Source: Chloroflexi bacterium CSP1-4 (GTDB lineage: Bacteria; Chloroflexota; Limnocylindria; Limnocylindrales; CSP1-4). From it: 50,662 bases of DNA. The stretch's first letter is position 1; the number at the start of each line of letters is the position of its first letter. The notes below the pieces were generated by a model that saw only the letters and a program-made list of their open reading frames with translations, was not told the DNA's origin and searched no databases. This document shows positions 41,908 through 50,233 of this stretch, piece by piece. A program made the translations under genes and the position numbers. The DNA is taken from positions 1 through 50,662 of the forward strand of contig LDXM01000011.1 in NCBI GenBank assembly GCA_001443375.1, in the 5' to 3' direction.

Positions 41908-43215
41908 CTACCAGATGGGCGTGTCTGCGTCCACCGACTCCAGCCACTTCCGTACGTCGGCGACGAAGCGGCCGATCTGCGCGCCGTCGGTGGCGCGATG
42001 GTCGAAGCTGACGCAGACGTTCATCATCGGCCGGATGCCGATGGTGTCGCCGTGCGGTGTCTCGATGACGACGGGCCGCTTGACGATCGCCTCCATGGAG
42101 AGGATGGCGACCTCGGGCACGTTGACGATGGGTTGGCTGGCGACCGAGCCGAACCAGCCCGTGTTGTTGACGGTGAACGTGCCGCCCTGGATGTCCTCGA
42201 GCATCAGGCGCCCGGCGCGGGCTCGGCCGGCCAGGTCCTGGACGGCCTTGTTGAGGCCGCTGATCGAGAGCGTGTCGGCATCGTGGATGACGGGCACCAC
42301 GAGGCCGTCGTCGACGGCCACGGCGATGCCGATGTTGATGCGGTGCCGGCGCAGGACGCCCTGGTCGGTCCAGTGGGCGTTGAGGTCGGGGTGCCGGCGC
42401 AGCGCCTCGACGACCGCCTTGGTGACGAAGGGCACGAACGAGAGCGCGACGCCCTCTCGGGACTGGTAGGCGGCCTTGGCCGAGTCGCGCAGCGCGACGA
42501 CCCCGGACATGTCCACTTCGACGGTCGTGTACGCGTGGGGCGCCGTGCTCTTGGCCTTGACCATCTGGGCCACGATCGCCTTGCGCATCGGGGTCATCGG
42601 CTTCAGCTCGTCGCCGGCGGCGGGGACCGAGGCGGGAGCGGGCACCGAAGCGGGCGCCGGAGCCGACACGGGCGCCGGGGCGGGCTGGGCCGCGCCGGTA
42701 CGCCGGCGCTCGATGTAGGCGAGCACGTCCTCGCGGGTGACACGACCGGCGTGCCCGGTACCGGCCACGAGCGAAAGGTCGAGGCCATGCTCGCGGGCCA
42801 ACCTGCGCACGGCGGGCGTGACGCGGCCCTCGAACTCGGCGACGGGGCGCTCGTCGGAGCCAGCGGGGCCGTGGGCGGTCGCGCCGTTGCCGCCGGCGGC
42901 TGCCGCGACGGCGGCCGGGGCTGGGACGACGGGGGCGGGGGCCGCCGCAGCGGGGGCCGCAGGGGCGGCGACGGCCTCCCCTGCGCCGTCGATGACCGCG
43001 ATCTCGGCATTGTTGGGGACCGTCTCGCCCTCCTGCACGAGGATCGCGGTGAGCGTGCCCTCGAAGGGCGAGGGCACCTCGGCGTTGACCTTGTCGGTGA
43101 TGACCTCGACGATCGGCTCGTACTTGTCGACGTGGTCGCCGACCTGCTTCAGCCAGCGACCGATGGTCCCCTCGGCCACGCTCTCGCCGAGCTGGGGCAT
43201 CGTCACCTTGGGCAT
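41908..43215 (-). CDS. 2-oxoacid dehydrogenase E2 (dihydrolipoyl acyltransferase, BCKDH type)
   Basis: 435 aa. One lipoyl domain (1-75) with the lipoyl lysine K42 in ITDKVNAEVPSP; an Ala/Pro linker; a peripheral-subunit-binding domain (about 120-160, TPAVRRLAREHGLDL, GTGHAGRVTREDVLAYIE); a second Pro/Ala linker; and the acyltransferase domain (about 200-435) with catalytic H406 and D410 in SFDHRATDG. It transfers the acyl group from the E1-generated lipoyl thioester to CoA. A GGGAGA ribosome-binding site precedes the ATG. The stop-to-start gap to E1 beta is 18 nt. Confidence 0.95.
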   Translation of the reverse strand: MPKVTMPQLGESVAEGTIGRWLKQVGDHVDKYEPIVEVITDKVNAEVPSPFEGTLTAILVQEGETVPNNAEIAVIDGAGEAVAAPAAPAAAAPAPVVPAPAAVAAAAGGNGATAHGPAGSDERPVAEFEGRVTPAVRRLAREHGLDLSLVAGTGHAGRVTREDVLAYIERRRTGAAQPAPAPVSAPAPASVPAPASVPAAGDELKPMTPMRKAIVAQMVKAKSTAPHAYTTVEVDMSGVVALRDSAKAAYQSREGVALSFVPFVTKAVVEALRRHPDLNAHWTDQGVLRRHRINIGIAVAVDDGLVVPVIHDADTLSISGLNKAVQDLAGRARAGRLMLEDIQGGTFTVNNTGWFGSVASQPIVNVPEVAILSMEAIVKRPVVIETPHGDTIGIRPMMNVCVSFDHRATDGAQIGRFVADVRKWLESVDADTPIW

Positions 43216-43233
43216 CGCGCGGGTCTCCCTGTC

Positions 43234-44217
43234 CTAGTAAGCGGCGAGGCGGCGCACCGCGGCGGCGATCTTGTCGGGATCGACCATGAACCAGTCCTCG
43301 AGAGTGTGACTGTACGGCACGCCCGGCACATCGGGGCCGGCCACGCGGACGACCGGCCCGTCCAGGTAGTCGAAGGCCTCCTCGGCGAGGACGGCGGCCA
43401 CCTCCGCGCCATACCCACCGAAGCGGTTGTCCTCGTAGACGATGACGCACTTGCCGGTCTTCTTCACCGAGCCGAGGATCGTCTCCGTGTCGAGCGGGCG
43501 GAGCGTGCGCAGGTCGATGACCTCGACGCTGATGCCCTCGCCGGCGACCAGCTCGGCCGCCTCCAGGCTGTAGTGGGCCATCAGGCCGTAGGCGATGACC
43601 GTGACGTGGTCGCCGGGGCGCGTGACCTGGGCTCGGCCGAGCGGCACCACGTAGTCCGTGTCGGGCACCTCGCCGCGCACCGAGCGGTAGAGCTTCTTGT
43701 GCTCGAAGAAGAGCACCGGATCGGGGTCGCGGATCGCGCTGCGCAGCAGACCGCGGGCATCGTAGGGGGTGGAGGGCACGACGACCTTGAGGCCCGGCAC
43801 GTGGGTGAAGTAGGCCTCCACCGACTGGCTGTGGTAGAGGGCGCCGTGGACGCCACCGCCGTACGGGGCGCGGATGGTGATGGGGCAGCCGAAGGCGTTG
43901 TTGGAGCGGTAGCGCAGGCGCGCCGCCTCGCTCACGATCTGGTTGAAGGCGGGGAAGATGAAGTCGGCGAACTGGATCTCCGGCACCGGCCGCAGGCCGT
44001 TGACCGCCGCCCCGATCGAGGCGCCCACGATGAGCGACTCGGTGAGCGGCGTGTCGATGACGCGGTCCTCGCCGAACTCGGCCCAGAGCCCGTCGGTGGT
44101 CAGGAAGACGCCGCCCTTCCGGCCCACGTCCTCGCCCAGCACGATCATCGTGGGATCGCGGCGCATCTCCTCGGCGAGGGTCTCGCGGATCGACTCGAGC
44201 AGCGTGCGGACGGCCAC
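43234..44217 (-). CDS. 2-oxoacid dehydrogenase E1 beta subunit (BCKDH type)
   Basis: 327 aa from GTG 44217, with ribosome-binding site GGAGG (44230-44226) inside the end of the E1 alpha gene. Typical E1 beta stretches: GEDVGRKGGVFLTTDGL, DTPLTESLIVGASIGAAVNG, PVPEIQFADFIFPAFNQIV, RAPYGGGVHGALYHSQSVEA, and HVPGLKVVVPSTPYDARGLL. The second TPP-contacting half is formed with E1 alpha in an alpha2-beta2 heterotetramer. Length and wording match BkdA2/BfmBAB and PDH beta alike; the branched-chain call comes from the alpha subunit. Confidence 0.95.
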   Translation of the reverse strand: MAVRTLLESIRETLAEEMRRDPTMIVLGEDVGRKGGVFLTTDGLWAEFGEDRVIDTPLTESLIVGASIGAAVNGLRPVPEIQFADFIFPAFNQIVSEAARLRYRSNNAFGCPITIRAPYGGGVHGALYHSQSVEAYFTHVPGLKVVVPSTPYDARGLLRSAIRDPDPVLFFEHKKLYRSVRGEVPDTDYVVPLGRAQVTRPGDHVTVIAYGLMAHYSLEAAELVAGEGISVEVIDLRTLRPLDTETILGSVKKTGKCVIVYEDNRFGGYGAEVAAVLAEEAFDYLDGPVVRVAGPDVPGVPYSHTLEDWFMVDPDKIAAAVRRLAAY

Positions 44218-44220
44218 GGC

Positions 44221-45276
44221 TCAGGCCTCCGGCTCGTGGTAGACGTAGCGCTCGGCGGTGGCCGGATCGGGCTCGGGCTGGGACTCGGCCCAGTCGGTGG
44301 CGTCGTCCACCACGGTCTTGATCTCTGCCGCCAGGCGCTCCTCCAGCCCCCCGTCGAGGACGCCCGCATCGCGCAGCTCCCCGCGGAAGCGGGGCAGCGG
44401 GTCGTGCTGGCGGCCCTCGGCCAGGTCCGCGGCTGTGCGGTACTTCGTCTGCTGGTCGTCCGAGGAGTGCGCCGTGAGGCGCGTCACCTTGGCCTCGATG
44501 AGCGTGGGGCCGTCGCCGCGCCGCGCCCGGGCGATCGCCTCGCGCCCGGCGCGGTAGCAGGCCAGCACGTCCGCGCCGTCCACGATCACGCCCGGCATGG
44601 CGTAGCCGGCGGCGCGGCTGGCGATGTCCTCGACCGCCGTCTCGAGGCTGGCCGGCACGCTGATGGCGTAGCCGTTGTTCTCGACCACGATGATCACCGG
44701 CAGCCGGTGGATGCCCGCGAAGTTCAGCCCCTCGTGGAAGTCGCCCTGGTTGCTCGCGCCCTCGCCCAGCTCGGTGACCGCGACCTGGTCGGTGCGGCGG
44801 ATCTTGGCGGCGAGGGCGATACCCACCGCGTGCAGCACCTGGGTCGCCACGGGCGAGCTCTGCGACATGATGTTGCGAGCGGCCGAGCCGTAGTGGCCGG
44901 GCATCTGGCGTCCGCCGGAGCTGGGGTCGTCGGCCCGGGCGAACTGGGCCAGCATGATCTCCCGCGGCGTCATGCCCAAGGTCAGGCAGGCGGCCACCGA
45001 GCGGTAGTAGGGCACCAGCCAGTCGTGGCCCCGACGCAGGTCGAAGAAGAGACCGACCTGCGCGCCCTCGTGGCCCTGGCCGCTGATGACGAAGGGCACC
45101 TTGCCGGCGCGGTTCAGCACCCACATGCGCTCGTCGAGGGCGCGGGTCGTGGCGATGAGCCGGTACATCTCGATGAGCTGATCGCGCCTCAGCCCCAGTT
45201 CCGGGCCGAAGGGCAGGTCTGCTCTGCGGGCGGCGGCCCCTTTCGCGGCCGCCGCTCGGGTCCCCGTCGTGGCCAT
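44221..45276 (-). CDS. 2-oxoacid dehydrogenase E1 alpha subunit, branched-chain type
   Basis: 351 aa. TPP motif GEGASNQGDFHEGLN...ENN, with GEG in place of the GDG usual in pyruvate dehydrogenases, as in branched-chain E1 alpha. GRQMPGHYGSAARNIMSQSSPV, YAISVPAS, and LTAHSSDDQQTKYR near residue 265 also follow the BCKDH pattern. It decarboxylates 2-oxoisovalerate, 2-oxoisocaproate or 2-oxo-3-methylvalerate and hands the acyl group to E2. A broader 2-oxoacid range is possible. ATG 45276 lies 13 nt after the lpd stop, with a close AGGGG. Confidence 0.93.
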   Translation of the reverse strand: MATTGTRAAAAKGAAARRADLPFGPELGLRRDQLIEMYRLIATTRALDERMWVLNRAGKVPFVISGQGHEGAQVGLFFDLRRGHDWLVPYYRSVAACLTLGMTPREIMLAQFARADDPSSGGRQMPGHYGSAARNIMSQSSPVATQVLHAVGIALAAKIRRTDQVAVTELGEGASNQGDFHEGLNFAGIHRLPVIIVVENNGYAISVPASLETAVEDIASRAAGYAMPGVIVDGADVLACYRAGREAIARARRGDGPTLIEAKVTRLTAHSSDDQQTKYRTAADLAEGRQHDPLPRFRGELRDAGVLDGGLEERLAAEIKTVVDDATDWAESQPEPDPATAERYVYHEPEA

Positions 45277-45289
45277 CGCCCCTGCGCCG

Positions 45290-46723
45290 CTAGAAGTTGA
45301 TGGCCCGGCCGGCGACGGCCAGGGCCGCCTCCCCGAGCGCCTCGGAGAGCGTGGGGTGGGGATGGACCGCGGAGCCCAGCTCCCAGGCCGTGGCCTCGAG
45401 GAGCATCGCCGCGCTGGCCTCGGCGATGAGGTCCGTCACGTGCGGGCCGATGAGGTGGACGCCGAGGATCTCATCGCTGTCGCGGTGGGCGATGACCTTG
45501 GCGAAGCCCTCGTAGTCGCCGCCGATGAGCGCCTTGCCGTTGGCGATGAAGGGGAACTTGCCGGCCTTGAAGGGCAGGCCGTCGCGCTCGCACTCCTGCT
45601 CGCTGCGCCCGATCGAGGCGATCTGCGGCCGGCTGTAGGTCGCGCGGGGCATCTTCAGGTAATCCACCTGCTCCGGCTCCGCGCCGACGATGGCGGCCAC
45701 CGCCGCGAGCCCCTCGTGGGCGGCGACGTGGGCCAGCCAGAGTCCGCCGATGATGTCGCCGATGGCGTAGAGGTGGGGTTCGGCCGTGCGCATCGTCGCG
45801 GGGTCCACCCGGACGACGCCGTTCTCCACCTTCGCCCGGGTCGTCTCGAGGCCGACGTCCTCGATGTTCGCGGCGCGGCCCGTGGCCACGAGCATCTGCT
45901 CGGCGCGAAGCTCCTTCGGCGCCTCGCCCGGGGGGCCGACCATCACGCTGACCCCGTCCTGGCCGGCCTTCACCGCGGCCGTGTCGAAGCGCGCGTTGGT
46001 CATGACCGAGATGCCACGGCGTCGGAAGGAACGCTCCAGCTCGGCACTCACCTCGCGGTCCTCGAGCGGCACGAGCGCGGGCAGGTACTCCAGCACCGTC
46101 ACGGCCGTGCCCAGGTCCGCGTAGAAGCTGGCGAACTCCACGCCGACCGCGCCCGCGCCCACGACGATGAGGCTGGCGGGCAGCTTGTCAGAGGTGAGGA
46201 TGTCGTCGCTGGTGACGATGCGCTTCCCGTCGGGGACGAGGCCGGGCAACGACTTCACGCGGCTGCCCGTGGCGAGGATGACGTCCGTGGCGTCGAGCGT
46301 CCGGCTGCCGGCCGCGGCGCCGTCCTCGCCGATCAGCGCGATCTCGACCTTCTTGCCGCCCTTGAGCCGGCCGCGGCCGTGGACGAACTCGACGTGGTTC
46401 TTCTTGGTCAGCCCCTGGAGGCCCTTGTGCAGGCGCTCCACGATCTGGCCGCGGCGCTTCGCCACGGCGGCGAAGTCGATGCTCGCTTCGCCGGTGGTGA
46501 TGCCGAAGTCCCCCGCCTTCTTCACCCGGGCGTAGAGGTCGGCCGACTCGAGCATGGCCTTGGTGGGGATGCAGCCGACGTGGAGGCAGGTGCCGCCGAT
46601 CTTGTGCGCGTCCACGAGGGCGACCTTGAGGCCCAGCTGCGCTGCCCGGAAGGCCGCCGAGTAGCCGCCGGTGCCGGCGCCCAGGACGACGAGGTCGAAG
46701 CTGTTGGAGGATCCGACGGCCAC
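45290..46723 (-). CDS. lpdA: dihydrolipoamide dehydrogenase (E3)
   Basis: 477 aa from GTG 46723. N-terminal FAD motif VVLGAGTGGYSAAFRAAQLG; redox disulfide C46/C51 in GGTCLHVGCIPTK; NAD motif VVGAGAVGVEFASFYADLG; ATGRAANI; and the C-terminal interface HPHPTLSE with the catalytic His456-Glu461 pair. It reoxidises the dihydrolipoyl group of E2 with NAD+. It is first in the six-gene operon lpd-E1 alpha-E1 beta-E2-unknown-lipA. The 130-bp upstream gap to the oxidoreductase gene shows no clear promoter. Confidence 0.96.
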   Translation of the reverse strand: MAVGSSNSFDLVVLGAGTGGYSAAFRAAQLGLKVALVDAHKIGGTCLHVGCIPTKAMLESADLYARVKKAGDFGITTGEASIDFAAVAKRRGQIVERLHKGLQGLTKKNHVEFVHGRGRLKGGKKVEIALIGEDGAAAGSRTLDATDVILATGSRVKSLPGLVPDGKRIVTSDDILTSDKLPASLIVVGAGAVGVEFASFYADLGTAVTVLEYLPALVPLEDREVSAELERSFRRRGISVMTNARFDTAAVKAGQDGVSVMVGPPGEAPKELRAEQMLVATGRAANIEDVGLETTRAKVENGVVRVDPATMRTAEPHLYAIGDIIGGLWLAHVAAHEGLAAVAAIVGAEPEQVDYLKMPRATYSRPQIASIGRSEQECERDGLPFKAGKFPFIANGKALIGGDYEGFAKVIAHRDSDEILGVHLIGPHVTDLIAEASAAMLLEATAWELGSAVHPHPTLSEALGEAALAVAGRAINF

Positions 46724-46853
46724 GGGTCAGCAGGCTCCGATCGGGGGGATGGCGGGACGACTGCGGGGCGGCCGTCCGGCGCGGCGGGTCACCCGGCGAT
46801 GGTACGGCGGGCCCCACGATGCCGCAACCACGCCGGCGCGGGTCCCTGGGGAC

Positions 46854-48461
46854 TCAGGCGCCGACGGCCACGACCTCGATCCGGTGCCAGCCCGTCGAGC
46901 CGGAGGGCAGCGCGGACGTCCGCTCCCCGGTCTGCGTGATGCCGTCCCCGTCGGTGGCGCGCACGACCAACTCGGCCGCGCCCGGCTCGGCGATCGTCAG
47001 CCCGACGCGCCAGCGCACCCAGGACAGCTCGGCCAGCGGCGGGAACGTCGCGTCCTCCAGCTCCGCCTCGAGCCACGTGGCAGCCCCGTCCGGGCTCACC
47101 CTCACGCGGCTGATCCCGCGGTCGCCGGCGAAGGCGATGCCGTAGGCCGTGAAGGGCACGCCCGCCTCCACCGTGGCGCCCAGGCGCGGCCAGTCGATGC
47201 GGGACATGGTGCGCACGTATGCCTCGCGGTCCCAGCCGCGCTCCTTCCAGTAGCCCGGCTCCTCGTGGTCGGCGAGCTCCATGCGGCGTACCCATTTGGG
47301 CTGCTTCATCCCGAAGCGACCGGCGATGAGGACGCGCGCCGGGAAGCCGTGCTCGGCGCTGAGCGGCGCCCCGCCCATCTCGTAGGCGATCCAGGTGTCG
47401 GGGTGCCGGGCGACTGCGAGCGGAAGCGACTCGGTGAAGCCGTCGTCGGCCTCCCAGAGGATCCAGCTCGCCTCCGGCCGGACCCCCACGCGATCGAGGA
47501 GGTCGCTCGCGCGTACGCCCCGCCAGCGCTGGTTGCCGATGAGGTGGTCGCCGCGGACGATGTCGGTGCTGATGCACTCCAGCGTGCGGTACGTCTCCTG
47601 GTACGGCAGGGCGCGCAGCTGGTCGAGCGTCAGACGCTCCGGGCGCTCCACGAGCCCATCGACCGACAGCGCCCACGAGGCCTCGTCCACGAACGTGGGG
47701 CCGAGGTTCTTGTTGACCGTGTAGAAGTCGTCCACCGGGGTGAGGGCGGGGGTGGGACCGAAGCCGCCGGGGGGGAAGTCGGCGACGGCGTCGCCACCGC
47801 CGCGCCGTGCGACCTGCAGGACCTGGGAGACGAGGGCGGCCATCGAGCCGGCGAAGGCGGTCCCGCCGACCACCAGAAGGCTGCTGCCGACGAACCGCCG
47901 CCGCGACACCTCGCCGAAGGCGGAGGTCGGACGGACGAACGGCAGATCGGGCGCCGAGGCCTCGAGGGCGCCCGCGACGGGCTCGACCAGCCACGTCTCG
48001 CGCAGCCCGATCAGCATCGCCGCATAGACCAGCACTGCCACGACGATCGGCGCCTGCACGGCCCCGGCGTCGGAGCGCAGGCCGTCCCCCAGGAACCCGG
48101 CCCCGAAGAGCGGCAGCAGCGCGAGCTCGACCGTGGCCAGCGCGGCCAGGGCGACGAGGGCGCCAGCGAGCGCCGGTCCGCGTCGAGCGGTCGCCCGAAG
48201 CGCAAGGTCGCCCACGATCGCCCCGGCGACGAGGATCCCGCCGGCGATCCCCAGCGCGAGCAGCCCCTTCGCGAGCGGCCCGAGCGTGGCGATCATGAGC
48301 TCGAAGAGGTCGAGCGGGATGAAGCGATTGAAGCCGTCGGAGATGACCTCGATCAGCCCCGGGCGGTCGGTCACCAGGCGACCGGCGACCAGCGCGGCCA
48401 GGGCCGGACCCGCGGCCAGGAGTCCGGCCACGAGGCGACTGGGGCGAGGTCGGCCAGTCAT
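46854..48461 (-). CDS. membrane molybdopterin oxidoreductase (sulfite-oxidase fold) with N-terminal four-helix domain
   Basis: 535 aa from ATG 48461; ATG 48497 would add 12 residues, and neither has a good ribosome-binding site. Four membrane helices occupy about 8-175. A Tat-like SRRRF followed by a hydrophobic stretch (SSLLVVGGTAFAGSMAA) comes next at about 190-215, placing the catalytic domain outside. The domain (about 240-535) has the molybdenum-ligating Cys, C296 in TLECISTD, and sulfite-oxidase-family segments WRGVRASDLLDRVGV, ESLPLAVA, ARVLIAGRFGMKQPKWVRRMEL, and the C-terminal dimerisation-like domain (FTAYGIAFAGDRGISRVRVS). The natural substrate is unknown; sulfite, sulfoxides or other oxyanions are candidates. 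Confidence 0.82.
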   Translation of the reverse strand: MTGRPRPSRLVAGLLAAGPALAALVAGRLVTDRPGLIEVISDGFNRFIPLDLFELMIATLGPLAKGLLALGIAGGILVAGAIVGDLALRATARRGPALAGALVALAALATVELALLPLFGAGFLGDGLRSDAGAVQAPIVVAVLVYAAMLIGLRETWLVEPVAGALEASAPDLPFVRPTSAFGEVSRRRFVGSSLLVVGGTAFAGSMAALVSQVLQVARRGGGDAVADFPPGGFGPTPALTPVDDFYTVNKNLGPTFVDEASWALSVDGLVERPERLTLDQLRALPYQETYRTLECISTDIVRGDHLIGNQRWRGVRASDLLDRVGVRPEASWILWEADDGFTESLPLAVARHPDTWIAYEMGGAPLSAEHGFPARVLIAGRFGMKQPKWVRRMELADHEEPGYWKERGWDREAYVRTMSRIDWPRLGATVEAGVPFTAYGIAFAGDRGISRVRVSPDGAATWLEAELEDATFPPLAELSWVRWRVGLTIAEPGAAELVVRATDGDGITQTGERTSALPSGSTGWHRIEVVAVGA

Positions 48462-48521
48462 GCGGCGCAGCGTGGCACGGCCGGATGACGAGCGCATGAC
48501 GGCCGTGCCCGGCCGCCTGCG

Positions 48522-48527
48522 TATACT
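48522..48527 (+). promoter_or_regulatory. -10 element TATACT for plsY-like gene
   Basis: TATACT ends 6 nt before the ATG at 48534, so the start codon itself is the predicted transcription start. No clear -35. Confidence 0.5.
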
Positions 48528-48533
48528 CGTCCC

Positions 48534-49163
48534 ATGGACGGGGAGCTGCTTCGCGCGGTCTTCCTGGTGGGCGGCGCGTACCTCGTCGGCTCGGTCCCCA
48601 CGGGAGTGCTGATGGCGCGCCTGACCGGGGGGCGGGATCCGCGCACGGTCGGCAGTGGTCGCACCGGCGGCACGAACGCCTTCCGCGCCATGGGCGCGGC
48701 GCGGGGGCTGGCCGTCGGCCTCCTCGATGTCGGCAAGGGGGCGGTGCCCGTGCTCGTCGCCCGCTGGCTCGGAGCCTCGGAGTTCCTCCAGGCGCTGGTC
48801 GGCGTGGCCGCCGTGGTGGGCTCCTGGCGCTCGGTGTTCCTTGGCTTCCACGGCGGCCGCGGCGTGGCCAGCGGCATCGGGGCGATGCTCGCCATCGCCC
48901 CGCTCGTGGTGATCATCAGCGGGCCTGTCTTCCTCGGCGTGATCGCGCTGAGCCGCTACGTGTCGCTCGGCTCGCTGCTCGGTTCGGCGGCCGCCGCGGC
49001 GACCATGCTCGCGCTCGTCGCCTTCGGCGTCATCGAGCCGGTCTGGCTGGTCTTCGGCATCAGCGCGGCGATCATCGTGTGGCTTGCCCACGCCGACAAC
49101 ATCGACCGCCTGCTACACGGCCGCGAGCGCAAGTTCTCGTTCAACGACCGCGAGCGCGGCTGA
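48534..49163 (+). CDS. plsY: glycerol-3-phosphate acyltransferase PlsY-like
   Basis: 209-aa membrane protein with about five to six helices. PlsY motifs: GSVPTGVLMARL (19-30), motif 1 as GSGRTGGTNAFRAMG (usual GSGNxGATN), motif 2 region GSWRSVFLGFHGGRGVASGIG (96-116), and motif 3 DNIDRLLHGRERK. In most PlsY proteins motif 2 begins GHxxPxFLxFxGGKG; here the His is Ser97 and the Pro is also missing. PlsY uses acyl-phosphate to acylate glycerol-3-phosphate, the first step of phospholipid synthesis. The protein is either a divergent but active form or a paralogue with altered donor. Leaderless promoter directly upstream. Confidence 0.8.
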   Translation: MDGELLRAVFLVGGAYLVGSVPTGVLMARLTGGRDPRTVGSGRTGGTNAFRAMGAARGLAVGLLDVGKGAVPVLVARWLGASEFLQALVGVAAVVGSWRSVFLGFHGGRGVASGIGAMLAIAPLVVIISGPVFLGVIALSRYVSLGSLLGSAAAAATMLALVAFGVIEPVWLVFGISAAIIVWLAHADNIDRLLHGRERKFSFNDRERG

Positions 49164-49175
49164 CGGGCCGATTCG

Positions 49176-49391
49176 TCAGCGCCGGCCCAGCGAGGCCCGG
49201 ATCGAGCCGATCAGCACCGCGAGGGTGACGACGACGAGGCCGACGACGACGACCGGCGCCCTGCGCAGGACGTCGCCGACGGGCGGCACGAGGAGGGCCA
49301 GCAGGGCCAGGGCACCCACGCCGAGCACGACCGCCGCGGCGGCGAGGAGGACCTGGCGGTCGCGCACGCGGCGCGGTGCCGGCTCGTTCAA
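49176..49391 (-). CDS. small membrane protein (71 aa)
   Basis: 71 aa beginning at TTG 49391 (MNEPAPRRVRDRQ), with two strongly hydrophobic helices (about 15-35 and 45-63) and a basic end (IRASLGRR). The TTG start lies 9 nt after the stop of the NAD(P)H-hydrate epimerase gene on the same strand, so the two are probably co-transcribed. No family recognised. A compact two-helix topology with a basic N-terminus suggests both ends in the cytoplasm. Confidence 0.55.
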   Translation of the reverse strand: MNEPAPRRVRDRQVLLAAAAVVLGVGALALLALLVPPVGDVLRRAPVVVVGLVVVTLAVLIGSIRASLGRR

Positions 49392-49400
49392 CGCGATGCC

Positions 49401-50222
49401 CTAGGCCTCCGGGTCGGCCGAGCCCGGGATGCCGATCGGCGCCACGAGGACGCGGCCGGCCAGCGCCCGGCCGGTGCGCGTCGCGTGGCCGAGCTTCGGA
49501 CGGTGGAAGGTGACGGTGACGTCGGCGCGGACGACCGGGTCGGACGCGGCGCCGCTGGTCAGGTCCACGGCCGTCGGCGTGTCCACGGCCAGCACCGGGA
49601 CGCCGGCCTCACGGGCGCGGATGACGAGATCCACGGCGCTGAGGATCGGCTCGCGGAGCGGACCGCTGACGCCGCTGCCGAGCAGCGCGTCGACCACGAG
49701 CGCCGCCTTCTCGACGCCGGCCAGCAGGTAGCGCACGTCGCGGTCGTTGGCGGCGTGGATGCGGTCCACGTTCGTCCCTTCCAGGCGCTCCCAGTTGCGG
49801 CGGGCGTCGGCGGGATAGGGGTGCGGGTCGGAGGTCACCAGGACGATGGCCACGCGCAGGCCGGCAGCGGCCAGGTGGCGCGCGGCGACGCTGCCGTCAC
49901 CGCCGTTGTTGCCGGGACCGGCGAGGATGAGGATGGTCCCGTGGCCGCGGCGCCCCGTGCTCACGAGCGTCGCGCGTGCTGCGGCCGCGACGGCGGCGCC
50001 GGCCTCCTCCATCAGCCGCTCCCGGTCGATCCCGACGCGCTGCGCCTTCACATCCGCGCCGCGCATGGCCTCGCCGCTCATCGGCGTGCGCGCGGCGAAG
50101 GCGGCCCAGTGCGCGGCCAGCTCGTCGAGACCGAACTCGTCACCGGCCAGGAACGGGTCGGCGGTCGGGAGCGGTACGGGGAGGGTCGGGCCGGCGGCAG
50201 GGATGCTCATGGAGGCGACCAT
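49401..50222 (-). CDS. nnrE: NAD(P)H-hydrate epimerase (YjeF N-terminal domain only)
   Basis: 273 aa from ATG 50222; ATG 50210 would remove four residues. The YjeF_N fold is shown by RTPMSGEAMRGADVKAQ, LMEEAGAAVA, ILILAGPGNNGGDGSVAARHL (about 97-117), VVDALLGSGVSGPL with the catalytic Asp, and LAVDTPTAVDLTSG, the equivalent of AVDIPSGLxxxxG. It epimerises damaged R-NAD(P)H hydrate to the S form for repair. The C-terminal dehydratase (NnrD) domain often fused to it is absent and not adjacent. About 45 extra residues precede the domain. Confidence 0.85.
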   Translation of the reverse strand: MVASMSIPAAGPTLPVPLPTADPFLAGDEFGLDELAAHWAAFAARTPMSGEAMRGADVKAQRVGIDRERLMEEAGAAVAAAARATLVSTGRRGHGTILILAGPGNNGGDGSVAARHLAAAGLRVAIVLVTSDPHPYPADARRNWERLEGTNVDRIHAANDRDVRYLLAGVEKAALVVDALLGSGVSGPLREPILSAVDLVIRAREAGVPVLAVDTPTAVDLTSGAASDPVVRADVTVTFHRPKLGHATRTGRALAGRVLVAPIGIPGSADPEA

Positions 50223-50233
50223 CGTAGCGCCGC

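Noticed and set aside
41423..45300. Very long open frames on both strands (over 1000 codons) across the bkd operon
   Set aside because: They are Arg/Gly/Pro/Asp/His-rich translations in other frames of the E1, E2 and lipA genes, whose conserved motifs are unambiguous. High GC removes stop codons from these frames.
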